A stretch of DNA of 38,298 nucleotides from Novosphingobium sp. Chol11 (GTDB taxonomy: Bacteria; Pseudomonadota; Alphaproteobacteria; Sphingomonadales; Sphingomonadaceae). A program made the position numbers and the translations under genes. The stretch spans positions 1,555,940-1,594,237 of the forward strand of contig NZ_OBMU01000001.1 in assembly GCF_900218065.1 (NCBI RefSeq), written 5' to 3'. Within the stretch, counting starts at the first letter, position 1. Every line of letters begins with the position of its first letter. Shown here in pieces: positions 20,481 through 29,357 of the stretch. Below the pieces are notes generated by a model. That model saw only the letters and a program-made list of their open reading frames with translations, was not told where the DNA came from and searched no databases.

Positions 20481-23378
20481 TCAGCGCGCTTCCACGCCCT
20501 CGGGGAGGACGACGGCCGACCAGCTCTTGCCCGCGATCAGATATTTGGCAGCAAGCGCCTGCAGCTGGGCGGGCGTTACCGACAGCATGTCCTTGGCCAT
20601 GGTCTGCATGGCCTGGACATATTGCGGGTTCTGGGTCGCGCCTTCCATCTGGTTCATCCAGAAGGCGTTGCCAGTGCTCGCCCGCATCAAAAGCTGGCGC
20701 ATCGGCGCGACGGCACGCTGCAATTCATCATCGCTCACCGGATTTTTGGCGAGGTCGGCCGCCGTGTCCTTAACAACGCCGTAGAAATAGTTGACGCGGT
20801 CGGGCCGGACCTGACTGGTCACCAGAATGTAGCCGCCGCTTTCATACGAGAAAGGCCAGTTATTCTGCACGCTTGGCGAGTAGGCGGCACCTTCCGTCGA
20901 TCTCAACCGGTCGAACAGACGATCGTTGAAAATCTGAGTTAATATTTCGAGCTGCCGCGCTTCCTTCGTGAGCGTGAAGCCGCCCGCCGTCGGCCACGCC
21001 ATGACGGCGGCGGCCTGTTCCTTGTCGCCCTTGTGACGCAGGACCACGGGCTTTGAGACAGGAGCGGGGAAACGCATCTGCTTGTTCACGGCAGGAACAG
21101 GGACATCCGCCCGGGCCGGCAGGGCGCCGAAAGTTGCTGCCACTGCCTGTATCGCCTCATCCGGCTTCACCTGGCCGAATATCTGCACCTCGATCGGTCC
21201 GGACGCGAGCAGCGGTTCCCAAGTTGCACGAAATGCCTGGGGGGTCAGCGCGTCGATTTCCTCGCGCGATGGCGTGCGGAAGCGCACATCCTTGTCGTGC
21301 AGCAGCCAATTGAGATCGCGCGCCAGCACCGAATCCGGGGCGCGGCCCATGGCGTCATAGGCAACGGCGGTGCCCGTCTTGACCCGCGCGATCGGCGCCG
21401 GGTCCCAACCAGGCGCGGCCAATTTGGTCGCGAACAATTGTAGCTGGTCCCGATAATCGGCGGGGCGTGTCACGGCCTGCATTTCGAAGGCGTCGTCGTC
21501 GATGGAGAAATCCATCCCCATGCGGCGGCCGTTCGTGAGGTCGTCCAATTCACGCTGGCCAAGCTTGCCGATGCCGCTTGCCACCAGGGCATAATTGGCC
21601 GCCCAACCCGGAACCGGCTTGGTTGGGGAAAAGGCCTGCTGCCCATGCCCGAAACGGACATTGATCCGCACCTTTTCCGTTTCCGCATCATTGGCGAACA
21701 GGGTGAGTTTCACACCGTTGGCAAAAGTGATGCTTTCCATGCCGGGGAGCCCGACCTGTGTCCTGGAGACCACTTTCCCCGGCGCTCCGAGCTTCGGCAG
21801 ATCCGCCATGGTGACTGCCTTGTCCGCCAGCCGGGCGTTGGTGGCCGCCTTGACGGGCGCAGCTACGGCTGCGGCGAGTTTGGCGGCGGCTCCGGGTACA
21901 AGCTTGCCTGTGATCAAAAGCGCCCGGAACACGCCAGCCGAGAATAGGCGGCGGGTCGAATCCAGGATCTTCTGGGGCGTCATCGCCGGTTTGCCGGAGC
22001 GGAATATGTCGAGCGCGGCTTGAGGACTGACCGTGGTTTCACGAATGTCGACGGCGCTCACCAGATCGCTGGCCTGCTTGGCGCCAGCTTCGGTATCGGC
22101 ATTTTCCACCTGGATAGCCAGTGCGGTGTCGATCTGCGCATATTCGCGGTCGATTTCGAGCTGGCTGGGCGGGCTGGCCTTTGCGTCCTCGATGATGGCC
22201 CGTACGTCGCCGAGCGCCTTTTCCCAATTGTCGCCCGACGGGACGATCGTCACGAAAGTGCCGTCTGCCGATCGGCTGACATCCTGCTGATCGACGCTTG
22301 CCTGAATGAAGCTGCCCCCGCTGCGGGCAACCTGTTCAAGGCGGCGGCTGATGATCTGCAGCGCGAGCATGTCTGTCAGCTTGTCCTGATTATAGACGAT
22401 CGTGTCCGCATGCGGCTTCCACGGACGCAGCCACGCCATGGTCAGGCCCGTGGGCGCACCGGGTTCGACGGCGACGCTGGTCGCGGGAGCCTTGGGATTC
22501 GGCTCGCCGAATTCGGGCAGCGCAGCGCCTTTCCCTGGGACGGACCAGGACGCGAAATTGTCCTTGATCATCTGTTCCGCAACGGCGGGATCGATATCGC
22601 CAGCGATCGAGATCACCGCATTTTCCGGGCGATACCAACGCTGATGGAAAGCTTCCATCCGGGCTGCGGTGGCGGCATTCAGCGTTGCGACCGTTCCGAT
22701 CGGGCTGCGATCGGCAAGGGGCTGACCGGCGAAGAAATGACGGCGGCTCGCGTCGGAGATGCGCATTTGCGGCCCGTCGCCTTCGCGGCGTTCGGCGAGC
22801 ACGACCGCGCGCTCCGCCGCCACAGCGCTGTCGATGATGTTGGGGTCGGCCATCATACCGGCAAGGATCTTCATGCTCTCGCCAAGACTTGTCGGCGTCG
22901 CTTGCGGCAGGTCCAACGCATAGGTGGTGCCGGTGGGGGTCGTCTGCGCGTTGCTGTCGCTGCCAAAGGTCACGCCGAGCCGCTGCCATATCCGCTTGGA
23001 TTCGCCGTCGGGCACGTGGCGCGATCCGCGAAAGGTCAGATGCTCCATGAAATGCGCGTAGCCCTGCTCATCCGGCCGCTCCATCAAGGAGCCGACGTCC
23101 ATGCGAAGGCGCACCGAAACCTGGCCGGGCGGAACGCCGTTACGGCGGACGGCATAGCGCAGGCCGTTGGGCAACGTGCCGAACCGCCAAGCCGGGTCGA
23201 TGGGCACGTCGCTATTTTCGTAGAGCCATGGCCTGACCTGCGCCTGCGCGCTACCGGCAACAGGGGCCGCTTTCGTGATCGTCGGATCAGTTCGAGCCGA
23301 AAGGGACGCAGGCGAGCCCGACAGCAGCAGTGCGATGACGGACAGCGAAACGGCAGGACGCCGGAAGGAAAAGCTCAT
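20481..23378 (-). CDS. M16-family zinc metalloprotease, secreted
   Basis: I choose ATG 23378, which gives a clean signal peptide (VSLSVIALLLSGSPASLSA). A TTG seven codons earlier is possible. The 965-residue product is a two-repeat M16 (pitrilysin-type) peptidase with the inverted zinc motif HFMEH (His109, Glu112, His113) and the third ligand Glu189 (AAERAVV), spaced 76 residues after His113 as expected. The C-terminal half is an inactive repeat with the typical RSTEGAAYSPSV stretch. It degrades peptides in the periplasm. It stands alone on the minus strand between ogt and the helicase. Confidence 0.92.
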   Translation of the reverse strand: MSFSFRRPAVSLSVIALLLSGSPASLSARTDPTITKAAPVAGSAQAQVRPWLYENSDVPIDPAWRFGTLPNGLRYAVRRNGVPPGQVSVRLRMDVGSLMERPDEQGYAHFMEHLTFRGSRHVPDGESKRIWQRLGVTFGSDSNAQTTPTGTTYALDLPQATPTSLGESMKILAGMMADPNIIDSAVAAERAVVLAERREGDGPQMRISDASRRHFFAGQPLADRSPIGTVATLNAATAARMEAFHQRWYRPENAVISIAGDIDPAVAEQMIKDNFASWSVPGKGAALPEFGEPNPKAPATSVAVEPGAPTGLTMAWLRPWKPHADTIVYNQDKLTDMLALQIISRRLEQVARSGGSFIQASVDQQDVSRSADGTFVTIVPSGDNWEKALGDVRAIIEDAKASPPSQLEIDREYAQIDTALAIQVENADTEAGAKQASDLVSAVDIRETTVSPQAALDIFRSGKPAMTPQKILDSTRRLFSAGVFRALLITGKLVPGAAAKLAAAVAAPVKAATNARLADKAVTMADLPKLGAPGKVVSRTQVGLPGMESITFANGVKLTLFANDAETEKVRINVRFGHGQQAFSPTKPVPGWAANYALVASGIGKLGQRELDDLTNGRRMGMDFSIDDDAFEMQAVTRPADYRDQLQLFATKLAAPGWDPAPIARVKTGTAVAYDAMGRAPDSVLARDLNWLLHDKDVRFRTPSREEIDALTPQAFRATWEPLLASGPIEVQIFGQVKPDEAIQAVAATFGALPARADVPVPAVNKQMRFPAPVSKPVVLRHKGDKEQAAAVMAWPTAGGFTLTKEARQLEILTQIFNDRLFDRLRSTEGAAYSPSVQNNWPFSYESGGYILVTSQVRPDRVNYFYGVVKDTAADLAKNPVSDDELQRAVAPMRQLLMRASTGNAFWMNQMEGATQNPQYVQAMQTMAKDMLSVTPAQLQALAAKYLIAGKSWSAVVLPEGVEAR

Positions 23379-23448
23379 GGCGTCATAGCCTAGAGCCAAA
23401 ATTCTGAATGGCTACTGACAAAGAGCATCCCGGCTCTCTGCAGGATTC

Positions 23449-23474
23449 AGGACGGCGCCGCGCAGCGCCGTCCT
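23449..23474 (-). terminator. Strong hairpin after the DEAD-box helicase gene
   Basis: Perfect 10-bp arms AGGACGGCGC/GCGCCGTCCT with a 6-base loop start 9 bases after the helicase stop. There is no T tract, so it may be a transcript-end stabiliser rather than a full intrinsic terminator. Confidence 0.45.
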
Positions 23475-23482
23475 GTCGAACT

Positions 23483-24862
23483 TCAGCGGCCCCCGGTTTT
23501 CTGCACGGCACCCTTGTGCGCGCCGACGCCGCCCCGGTTGCGGCGGAAGTTCTTCTTTGCGGGCTTGGCATCGCCATCGGGACGATGGGCGCGCTCGGCG
23601 GTGCCGCGCGGCTGCTGCTTCTGCTGATCCTGATAGCGGCGCTGGCCGTCGGCGCGGCGCGCCTTCTGCTCCGGCGTCTGCTCGCGGCCCTTGCGCTGCG
23701 GCGCAGCCTTGGGGAGGTTGCGGACAGCTTCGACGAAGTTCTCCGGCAGGGGCACGATGTCAAGCTTCACCTTGGTGGTCCGCTCAATCGCTTTCAGATA
23801 GGGCCGCTCATCGTCGGCCACGAAGCTGATGGCAACGCCTTCCGCCCCTGCCCGCGCCGTACGGCCGATGCGGTGGACATATTGTTCGGGCACATTGGGA
23901 AGCTCGAAATTGATGACATGGCTGACACCTGAGACGTCGATGCCGCGCGCGGCGATGTCGGTGGCGACGAGCAGCTTCACATGACCATGACGGAATGCCT
24001 GGAGAGCCGTGGTGCGCTGCGCCTGGCTCTTGTTGCCATGGATAGCCACGGCCTGAATGCCAGCACCTTCGAGGAAGCGGACGACGCGATCGGCGCCGTG
24101 CTTGGTCCGGGTGAAGATCAGCGCACGGTCGATCGGCTCGTTGCGGATGGTGAGGTTGAGCAACGCCTGCTTTTCCGCCTGGTTGACGAAGGTCGCCTGC
24201 TGACGGACACGTTCGGCCGTGGTGGATTGCGGAGCGACGCTGACCTTGACCGGATCATGCAGGAACTGCGCGGCAAGTGCCTCGATCTCTCCAGGCATGG
24301 TGGCGGAAAAGAACAGGTTCTGCCGGTCCTTGGGCAGCAGCTTGGCGATACGCTTCAGCGGATGGATGAAGCCCATGTCCATCATCTGGTCGGCCTCATC
24401 GAGGACGAAGATTTCCGTGTCCTTGATGGTGAATGCGCGCTGGTCGATCAGGTCGAGGAGACGGCCGGGCGTGGCGACGACGATGTCGATGCCGCGGCCT
24501 AGTGCGCGGATCTGCTTGTTGATCGGTACGCCGCCAAAGACGACTTCGACCGACAGCTTCATGAAGCGGCCATAGTCGCGGAAGCTCTGCGCGATTTGGG
24601 CGGCGAGTTCGCGGGTTGGGGAAAGGACGAGCATCCGGCAACCCTGAAGCGGGGTCGGCTTGGGATTGCGGGCGAAATAGTCGAGGCTGGGAAGCGCGAA
24701 GGCAGCGGTCTTGCCGGTGCCGGTTTGCGCGATGCCGCACAGGTCCTTGCCCTGAAGCAGAACGGGGATCGCCTGCGTCTGGATGGGGGTGGGATTGGCG
24801 TATTTCTTGGCGGCGAGCGCCTTCAGGATGGGCTCGGCGAGACCAAGGTCGGTGAAATGCAT
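23483..24862 (-). CDS. rhlE: DEAD-box RNA helicase, RhlE type
   Basis: The start is ATG 24862 (GAGAG upstream). The 459-residue product begins with the RhlE-like MHFTDLGLAEPILKAL and Q motif (NPTPIQTQAIP). It shows motif I AQTGTGKT (45-52), Ia PTRELA, Ib TPGR, II DEAD (155-158), III SAT and VI HRIGRTAR. A basic, Gln/Arg-rich tail after about residue 375 fits RNA binding. Such helicases remodel RNA during ribosome assembly, mRNA decay and cold growth. It is monocistronic; its 5' side (24863-25100) shows a small dyad at 24901-24917 and nothing else clear. Confidence 0.93.
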   Translation of the reverse strand: MHFTDLGLAEPILKALAAKKYANPTPIQTQAIPVLLQGKDLCGIAQTGTGKTAAFALPSLDYFARNPKPTPLQGCRMLVLSPTRELAAQIAQSFRDYGRFMKLSVEVVFGGVPINKQIRALGRGIDIVVATPGRLLDLIDQRAFTIKDTEIFVLDEADQMMDMGFIHPLKRIAKLLPKDRQNLFFSATMPGEIEALAAQFLHDPVKVSVAPQSTTAERVRQQATFVNQAEKQALLNLTIRNEPIDRALIFTRTKHGADRVVRFLEGAGIQAVAIHGNKSQAQRTTALQAFRHGHVKLLVATDIAARGIDVSGVSHVINFELPNVPEQYVHRIGRTARAGAEGVAISFVADDERPYLKAIERTTKVKLDIVPLPENFVEAVRNLPKAAPQRKGREQTPEQKARRADGQRRYQDQQKQQPRGTAERAHRPDGDAKPAKKNFRRNRGGVGAHKGAVQKTGGR

Positions 24863-25100
24863 GAATGAACTCTCGAAATAAAAAGGCTCAGGCGCCAACG
24901 AGTTGCATATCGCAACTGGACGCAAGGCGGGTTGCGAAACGACCCGCGTGAATAGGGAAGCCTCAAAAGCTTGGCGCAGACTTTCATTGGCCGGCCCCGC
25001 AACCCCTTATGTTCAAAGGGCCGGAACGATCACGCTGCCAATCGCTGATGGGCCATGAAGGCCGCCCGCTGCGCTGCGCCGCATATGCATTCATTCATGC

Positions 25101-25134
25101 AAAAAAGCAAGGGCCCCGCGCGAACGGAGCCCTT
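25101..25134 (-). terminator. Rho-independent terminator after the FMN-binding protein gene
   Basis: On the minus strand a GC-rich stem (AAGGGC/GCCCTT with an inner CCG/CGG) is followed within two bases by a run of six T. It begins 11 bases after the stop at 25145. This is a textbook intrinsic terminator. Confidence 0.8.
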
Positions 25135-25144
25135 AGGAGACGAT

Positions 25145-25615
25145 TCAGAGCGACACTTCCACATGCTTGCCGCGCATTTCGTCACGCACATCGCCGCCGA
25201 ACAGCTGTTTGAAGACGCCGCCGAGCGACATGTCGGCGCGCCAGATTTCCGCATGGCCAAGGTCGAAGCGGAGCATGAGCAGATTGGGGTCCTGCCGCCC
25301 GCCCGGATACCAGGCCGCGACTTCGTGCGTCCAGTAGCGGTCGATTACCGCAGGGTCAGTCTCTTCCGTCAGAGTGCCGTCGATACAGGCGAAGAGATAG
25401 TGACCCTTACCCGAAAACTGCGCCATCGCGGGACCACCGGCAGCGAGACGGTTTTCCTTCGTCGTGTAGAACCAGAAGCAGTGGTTCGCGCCAGGATCAA
25501 GCTGCGCGGTCATCGGCAGACTATGTTCATGCGATCCCTGCAAGCCAATCATCAGAAAGGGGCTTTCCGACAATTCGGTCCAAAAACGATGGCGGATATC
25601 GGACTCGTTGCTCAT
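25145..25615 (-). CDS. Pyridoxamine 5'-phosphate oxidase-like general stress protein
   Basis: The start is ATG 25615, placed 7 bases after AGGAG; a longer frame to 25633 lacks such a site. The 156-residue product has the split-barrel FMN-binding fold of the general-stress/PNPOx-like family. Recognisable segments are SPFLMIGLQG, PMTAQLDPGANHCFWFYTTKENR and YLFACIDGTLTEETDPAVIDRYW. The family binds FMN, and in some members F420, but the substrate is unknown. It has its own intrinsic terminator. Confidence 0.85.
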   Translation of the reverse strand: MSNESDIRHRFWTELSESPFLMIGLQGSHEHSLPMTAQLDPGANHCFWFYTTKENRLAAGGPAMAQFSGKGHYLFACIDGTLTEETDPAVIDRYWTHEVAAWYPGGRQDPNLLMLRFDLGHAEIWRADMSLGGVFKQLFGGDVRDEMRGKHVEVSL

Positions 25616-25728
25616 CCTCATTCTCCTGTTCATCCAAACATGGGTTTAATCGACAGCAACTGGCGAAGTTCCCCCAAAAGCCCGTCTGGACGCTTGATCT
25701 TGCGCCCCCTTCTCTCCACATAGCGGCC

Positions 25729-26304
25729 ATGCTGATCGAGACCGAACCAACGCCCAATCCGGCGACCGTCAAGTTCATCCCCGGCCGGGTGGTCATGGGC
25801 ATGGGCACGCGCGATTTCGCGACGCCCGAGGAAGCCGAAGCTTCCCCCCTCGCCTCTGCGCTGTTCGGCTTGGGCGACGTAACGGGAGTCTTTTTCGGCG
25901 GCGACTTCATTTCTGTCACGATCGCGCCCGGCGCGCAGTGGAGCGACGTGAAACCGGATATCCTGTCGATCCTGCTGGAGCATTTTTCGGCGAACATGCC
26001 GCTGTTCACGCCCGGATCGGCGGGCGAAATCTTCATCCCCGAGGAAGAAGAGCAATTTGCCGACGACCCGGCCGATGCGGAGATCGTCGCGCAGATCCGC
26101 GACCTGATCGACACGCGCGTGCGGCCCGCCGTCGCCAATGACGGCGGTGACATCGTCTATCGTGGCTTCGATCGCGGGACGGTCTATCTGCGGATGCAGG
26201 GCGCCTGTTCCGGCTGCCCGTCATCGAGTGCCACGTTGAAGAACGGCATCGAGCAACTGCTTAAACATTATGTTCCCGAGGTGACGGAAGTACGCGCCGT
26301 CTGA
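25729..26304 (+). CDS. NifU/NfuA-type iron-sulfur cluster carrier
   Basis: The 191-residue product has an N-terminal Nfu domain (TEPTPNPATVKFIPGR) and a C-terminal NifU-like domain with the cluster motif CSGC (Cys160, Cys163) after RPAVANDGGDI. It receives and delivers [4Fe-4S] clusters to target enzymes in the cytoplasm; MiaB encoded nearby is one plausible client. The gene precedes tsaB-rimI by about 95 bases. The start ATG 25729 has only a weak ribosome site. Confidence 0.93.
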   Translation: MLIETEPTPNPATVKFIPGRVVMGMGTRDFATPEEAEASPLASALFGLGDVTGVFFGGDFISVTIAPGAQWSDVKPDILSILLEHFSANMPLFTPGSAGEIFIPEEEEQFADDPADAEIVAQIRDLIDTRVRPAVANDGGDIVYRGFDRGTVYLRMQGACSGCPSSSATLKNGIEQLLKHYVPEVTEVRAV

Positions 26305-26398
26305 AACAGGAGCGGCGGCGTTTGGCAAATCGATCCGGATCGACTAACCGCTTCGCATAGCCAATCACGCCCGTCCGCTTTTCTCATAGGGGATTTTC

Positions 26399-27031
26399 TT
26401 GCGCACTCTCGTCATCGACACCGCTACGCAGGCGCTGTCCGTGGCGCTGCTCGATGACGGCAAGACGATCGGTCATTTCCACGAGGTCGTTGGCCGAGGC
26501 CACGCCGAAGCGCTGGTGCCAGCCATCGCCGCCCTGCCCGATGGCGGCCGGGCCGAGGGGATCGCCGTGGACCTTGGCCCCGGAAGCTTCACGGGGGTTC
26601 GCATCGGCATCGCGGCTGCCCGAGCGCTTGCCCTGGCCTGGTCCCTGCCGCTCCATGGATATTGCGCACTGTCGCTGATTGCGGCCAAGGCGGCGCAAAG
26701 TCAGGATCAGGATGGAGGGCAGATCGCGGTCACCATCACCGGAGGGCATGGCGAACTGTTCTGGCAATGTTTCGACGCCGATGGCCTGACCGCCGTCACC
26801 CAGCCAGCGTCGACACCGATCGCGACGCTCGCCACGATGCTGGATCAGCCGGTGATTTACGGCACCGGCGCCGAAGCTTTGGTGACGGCGCGTGGCCATG
26901 GCACCGCCGTCAGCCTTTATCCCAACTCCGCCGACTTCCCGCTCATCGCAGGTCTCGCGCCGCTGCCGCCCTCCCCCATCTATTGCCGGGAAGCGGACGC
27001 GCAGCCCATGCCGCAGCAGGCCCGTCCATGA
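26399..27031 (+). CDS. tsaB: TsaB, tRNA threonylcarbamoyladenosine biosynthesis protein
   Basis: The 210-residue product starts at TTG 26399, seven bases after AGGGGA. It has the ASKHA fold with MRTLVIDTATQALSVAL at the start and the conserved GPGSFTGVRIGIAAARALA. TsaB is a non-catalytic partner of TsaD for the t6A modification of ANN-decoding tRNAs. Its stop overlaps the rimI start (ATGA), the common tsaB-rimI pair. Confidence 0.93.
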   Translation: MRTLVIDTATQALSVALLDDGKTIGHFHEVVGRGHAEALVPAIAALPDGGRAEGIAVDLGPGSFTGVRIGIAAARALALAWSLPLHGYCALSLIAAKAAQSQDQDGGQIAVTITGGHGELFWQCFDADGLTAVTQPASTPIATLATMLDQPVIYGTGAEALVTARGHGTAVSLYPNSADFPLIAGLAPLPPSPIYCREADAQPMPQQARP

Positions 27032-27507
27032 TCCCCGAACTGGTTCTGGACATGTATGAGGATGGCGAGCGCAATGCGCTGGCCGACGCGATGGACGTCA
27101 TGGCGCATGCGTTCGACCCTGCCTATGGAGAGGCGTGGACATTGCCGCAACTGTCGGGCGTCATGATGATGCCGGGCACCTGGCTCACCATCGCCCGGGT
27201 CGATGCGGCGGCGCTGGGCTTCGCCCTCGTCCGGTCGGTGCTCGACGAATGTGAATTGCTGCTGCTGGCTGTCCATCCAGCATGGCGCGGCAAAGGCATT
27301 GGCCGCGAACTGTTGATCGACAGCCTGAAGACCGCGCGACGCCGTGGTATAAAATCCATGAACCTTGAAGTCCGTTCGTCAAATACAGCCGTCAAGCTGT
27401 ACGAAAAAACGGGATTTGAATATGTGCATAGGCGCCCTGGTTATTACCGGGGAGCGGACGGTCAACTTCATGACGCCCTCAGCTTTCGTATAGAAATGCT
27501 GGGATAG
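27028..27507 (+). CDS. rimI: RimI-type GNAT N-acetyltransferase
   Basis: I take ATG 27028, which overlaps the tsaB stop; the frame is open upstream only as a shadow of tsaB. The 159-residue product has the GNAT acetyl-CoA motif AVHPAWRGKGIGRELL and the downstream LEVRSSNTAVKLYEKTGFEYVHRRPGYY signature of RimI, the acetyltransferase of ribosomal protein S18 N-terminus. Its specificity in this organism is inferred from homology and context. Confidence 0.92.
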   Translation: MIPELVLDMYEDGERNALADAMDVMAHAFDPAYGEAWTLPQLSGVMMMPGTWLTIARVDAAALGFALVRSVLDECELLLLAVHPAWRGKGIGRELLIDSLKTARRRGIKSMNLEVRSSNTAVKLYEKTGFEYVHRRPGYYRGADGQLHDALSFRIEMLG

Positions 27508-27508
27508 A

Positions 27509-27537
27509 CTGATCACCCTTGCTAAAGGGAAGATCAG
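27509..27537 (+). terminator. Stem-loop directly after rimI
   Basis: CTGATC pairs with GATCAG and, inside, CCCTT pairs with AAGGG around a GCTA loop. It begins two bases after the stop codon. There is no T tract, so it may be a weak terminator or a processing signal between rimI and mucR. Confidence 0.4.
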
Positions 27538-27618
27538 GGTATAACGCAGACATACCGCTCCTGAAACGAATTTACTTGGGCGGGTCGCATTACATTCAGC
27601 ATTCGCGGGATAAAAGAA

Positions 27619-28041
27619 ATGGAAATCGAATCAGCCCAGAGCGAGCTGCTCATTACTTTGACTTCGGATATTGTTGCAGCACATGTTTCCAACAACAGTG
27701 TCGCCGTATCTGACGTTTCGACGCTTATCCAGAACGTCCACGCCGCCCTTTCCGGGCTGGCGAAGCCTGCCGCTGCGCCGGAAGTGAAGCCGGAACCCGC
27801 CGTGTCGGTGCGTTCTTCGATCAAGCCCGACTATATTATATGCCTGGAAGACGGCAAGAAGCTGAAGATGCTGAAGCGGCACCTGATGACTCATTATCAG
27901 ATGACGCCGGAAGATTATCGCGCCAAGTGGGGCCTGCCCGCCGACTATCCGATGGTCGCGCCCAACTATGCCGAACAGCGCCGGTCGCTGGCGAAGAAGA
28001 TTGGCCTTGGCACGAAGCGCCGCCGCACGCGCGCGAAATAA
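27619..28041 (+). CDS. MucR/Ros-family zinc-finger transcriptional regulator
   Basis: The 140-residue protein has the alphaproteobacterial MucR zinc-finger domain with ligands Cys75, Asp78, His88 and His92 (YIICLEDGKKLKMLKRHLMTHY). It ends in the conserved basic LAKKIGLGTKRRRTRAK. The N-terminal helical part supports oligomerisation. Family members are H-NS-like global silencers of AT-rich promoters, affecting exopolysaccharide, motility and cell cycle. Monocistronic, with its own terminator at 28069. Confidence 0.93.
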   Translation: MEIESAQSELLITLTSDIVAAHVSNNSVAVSDVSTLIQNVHAALSGLAKPAAAPEVKPEPAVSVRSSIKPDYIICLEDGKKLKMLKRHLMTHYQMTPEDYRAKWGLPADYPMVAPNYAEQRRSLAKKIGLGTKRRRTRAK

Positions 28042-28068
28042 ACAGCGGCACGGACGATCCGTCATGAG

Positions 28069-28099
28069 AAGGGGCGCATTTGCCGTGCGCCCCTTTTAT
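28069..28099 (+). terminator. Rho-independent terminator after mucR
   Basis: A perfect 10-bp stem AAGGGGCGCA/TGCGCCCCTT with a 7-base loop is followed by TTATA. It lies 28 bases after the mucR stop and upstream of fur. Confidence 0.85.
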
Positions 28100-28161
28100 A
28101 ATGGCGTCGATGCCGCTAGATTCCGGCTGATTATTTGACACACCCCAATGAGCGAGCCCGC

Positions 28162-28584
28162 ATGAACCGCAAGATCGATGTAGAAGCCCTTTGCCATGAG
28201 AAGGGCCTGCGCATCACCGAACAGCGCCGCGTGATCGCTCAAGTGCTGAGCGATGCGTCCGACCATCCGGACGTTGAGGAACTGCACAAGCGGTCGTCCG
28301 CCATCGACCCTGGCATTTCGATCGCGACCGTTTACCGCACCGTCCGCCTGTTCGAGGAAGCAGGCATATTGGACCGGCATGATTTCGGCGATGGCCGTGC
28401 CCGTTATGAGGCCGCACCCGAAGCGCATCACGACCATCTGATCGATGTCGAAACCGGGAACGTGATCGAGTTCGTCGATCCGGAACTGGAACAGTTGCAG
28501 AAGCAGATCGCCGAGAAGCTGGGTTTCCGCCTGGTCGATCACCGCATGGAATTGTACGGCGTGTCACTGGAACGCAAGAACTGA
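28162..28584 (+). CDS. fur: Fur, ferric uptake regulator
   Basis: I take ATG 28162 (GAGCGAG upstream), giving MNRKIDVEALCHEKGLRITEQR. The 140-residue product has the winged helix (ATVYRTVRLFEEAGI) and the metal-site motif HHDHLI (residues 89-94). After it the usual CxxC is absent (DVETGNVIEF), as in other alphaproteobacterial Fur proteins. It represses iron uptake genes when loaded with Fe(II). plsC follows 5 bases after the stop. Confidence 0.92.
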   Translation: MNRKIDVEALCHEKGLRITEQRRVIAQVLSDASDHPDVEELHKRSSAIDPGISIATVYRTVRLFEEAGILDRHDFGDGRARYEAAPEAHHDHLIDVETGNVIEFVDPELEQLQKQIAEKLGFRLVDHRMELYGVSLERKN

Positions 28585-28589
28585 CAGCC

Positions 28590-29348
28590 TTGCGGCGGCT
28601 GCGCTATTTCTACCGGCTGAGCGCGCTGGCGGCGTCGCTGCTGCTTTGCCTCATCCCGCATCTGCTGTGGCGGGCCGTGGGCGCCCGGTCACCCTGGCCC
28701 CGCCGCTTCCTGGGAATGGCGGCGCGCGCGGTGGGTGCGCGGGTGCGGGTGGACGGGCATCCCTTTCACGGCGACAGCTTCGTCATCGCCAATCATGTCA
28801 GCTGGGTCGATATATTGGCGCTGGGTGGCGCGACCGGCGCTGCCTTCGTCGCGCATGACGGGATTGCCGGGTGGCCGGTGATCGGCTGGCTGGCGGCGCA
28901 GAATAATACGCTGTTCGTGGCGCGGAACCGGCGCGGTGCGCTGGGCGGGCAGATCGAGGCGTTGCGCGCCGCGCTGGCGGGGCATCAGCCGGTCGCCCTT
29001 TTTCCGGAGGGTACGACGAGCGATGGGCAGGCTTTGCTCCCGTTCAAGCCGTCTTTGCTGGCGGTGCTGCTGCCCCCGCCGCGCGCGGTGATGATCCAGC
29101 CGGCACATATCGACTATGGGGCAGCGACGGACGAGATCGCCTGGCATAGCGATGAACCGGCGGGCAGCAATGCCAAGCGGCTGCTGGAGCGGCCCGGCCG
29201 GATCGAGGTGACGCTGCGTTTTTTGGAGCCGTTCGATCCGGCGCTCTACCCGGATCGCAAGCAATTGGCGGCGGTGGCGCGGGAGCGGATCGCCACGAGC
29301 ATGGCCATGCACCTGCCGCCTTTCGCTCCGCTGTCGCCGCCTGTATAG
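28590..29348 (+). CDS. plsC: 1-acyl-sn-glycerol-3-phosphate acyltransferase
   Basis: The 252-residue product, starting at TTG 28590, has an N-terminal membrane helix (LAASLLLCLIPHLLW). It carries acyltransferase motifs NHVSWVD (His69, Asp74) and FPEGTTS (138-144). It acylates lysophosphatidic acid to phosphatidic acid at the inner membrane. It sits between fur and miaB on the same strand, with very short gaps. Confidence 0.9.
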   Translation: MRRLRYFYRLSALAASLLLCLIPHLLWRAVGARSPWPRRFLGMAARAVGARVRVDGHPFHGDSFVIANHVSWVDILALGGATGAAFVAHDGIAGWPVIGWLAAQNNTLFVARNRRGALGGQIEALRAALAGHQPVALFPEGTTSDGQALLPFKPSLLAVLLPPPRAVMIQPAHIDYGAATDEIAWHSDEPAGSNAKRLLERPGRIEVTLRFLEPFDPALYPDRKQLAAVARERIATSMAMHLPPFAPLSPPV

Positions 29349-29357
29349 CTGGACCAC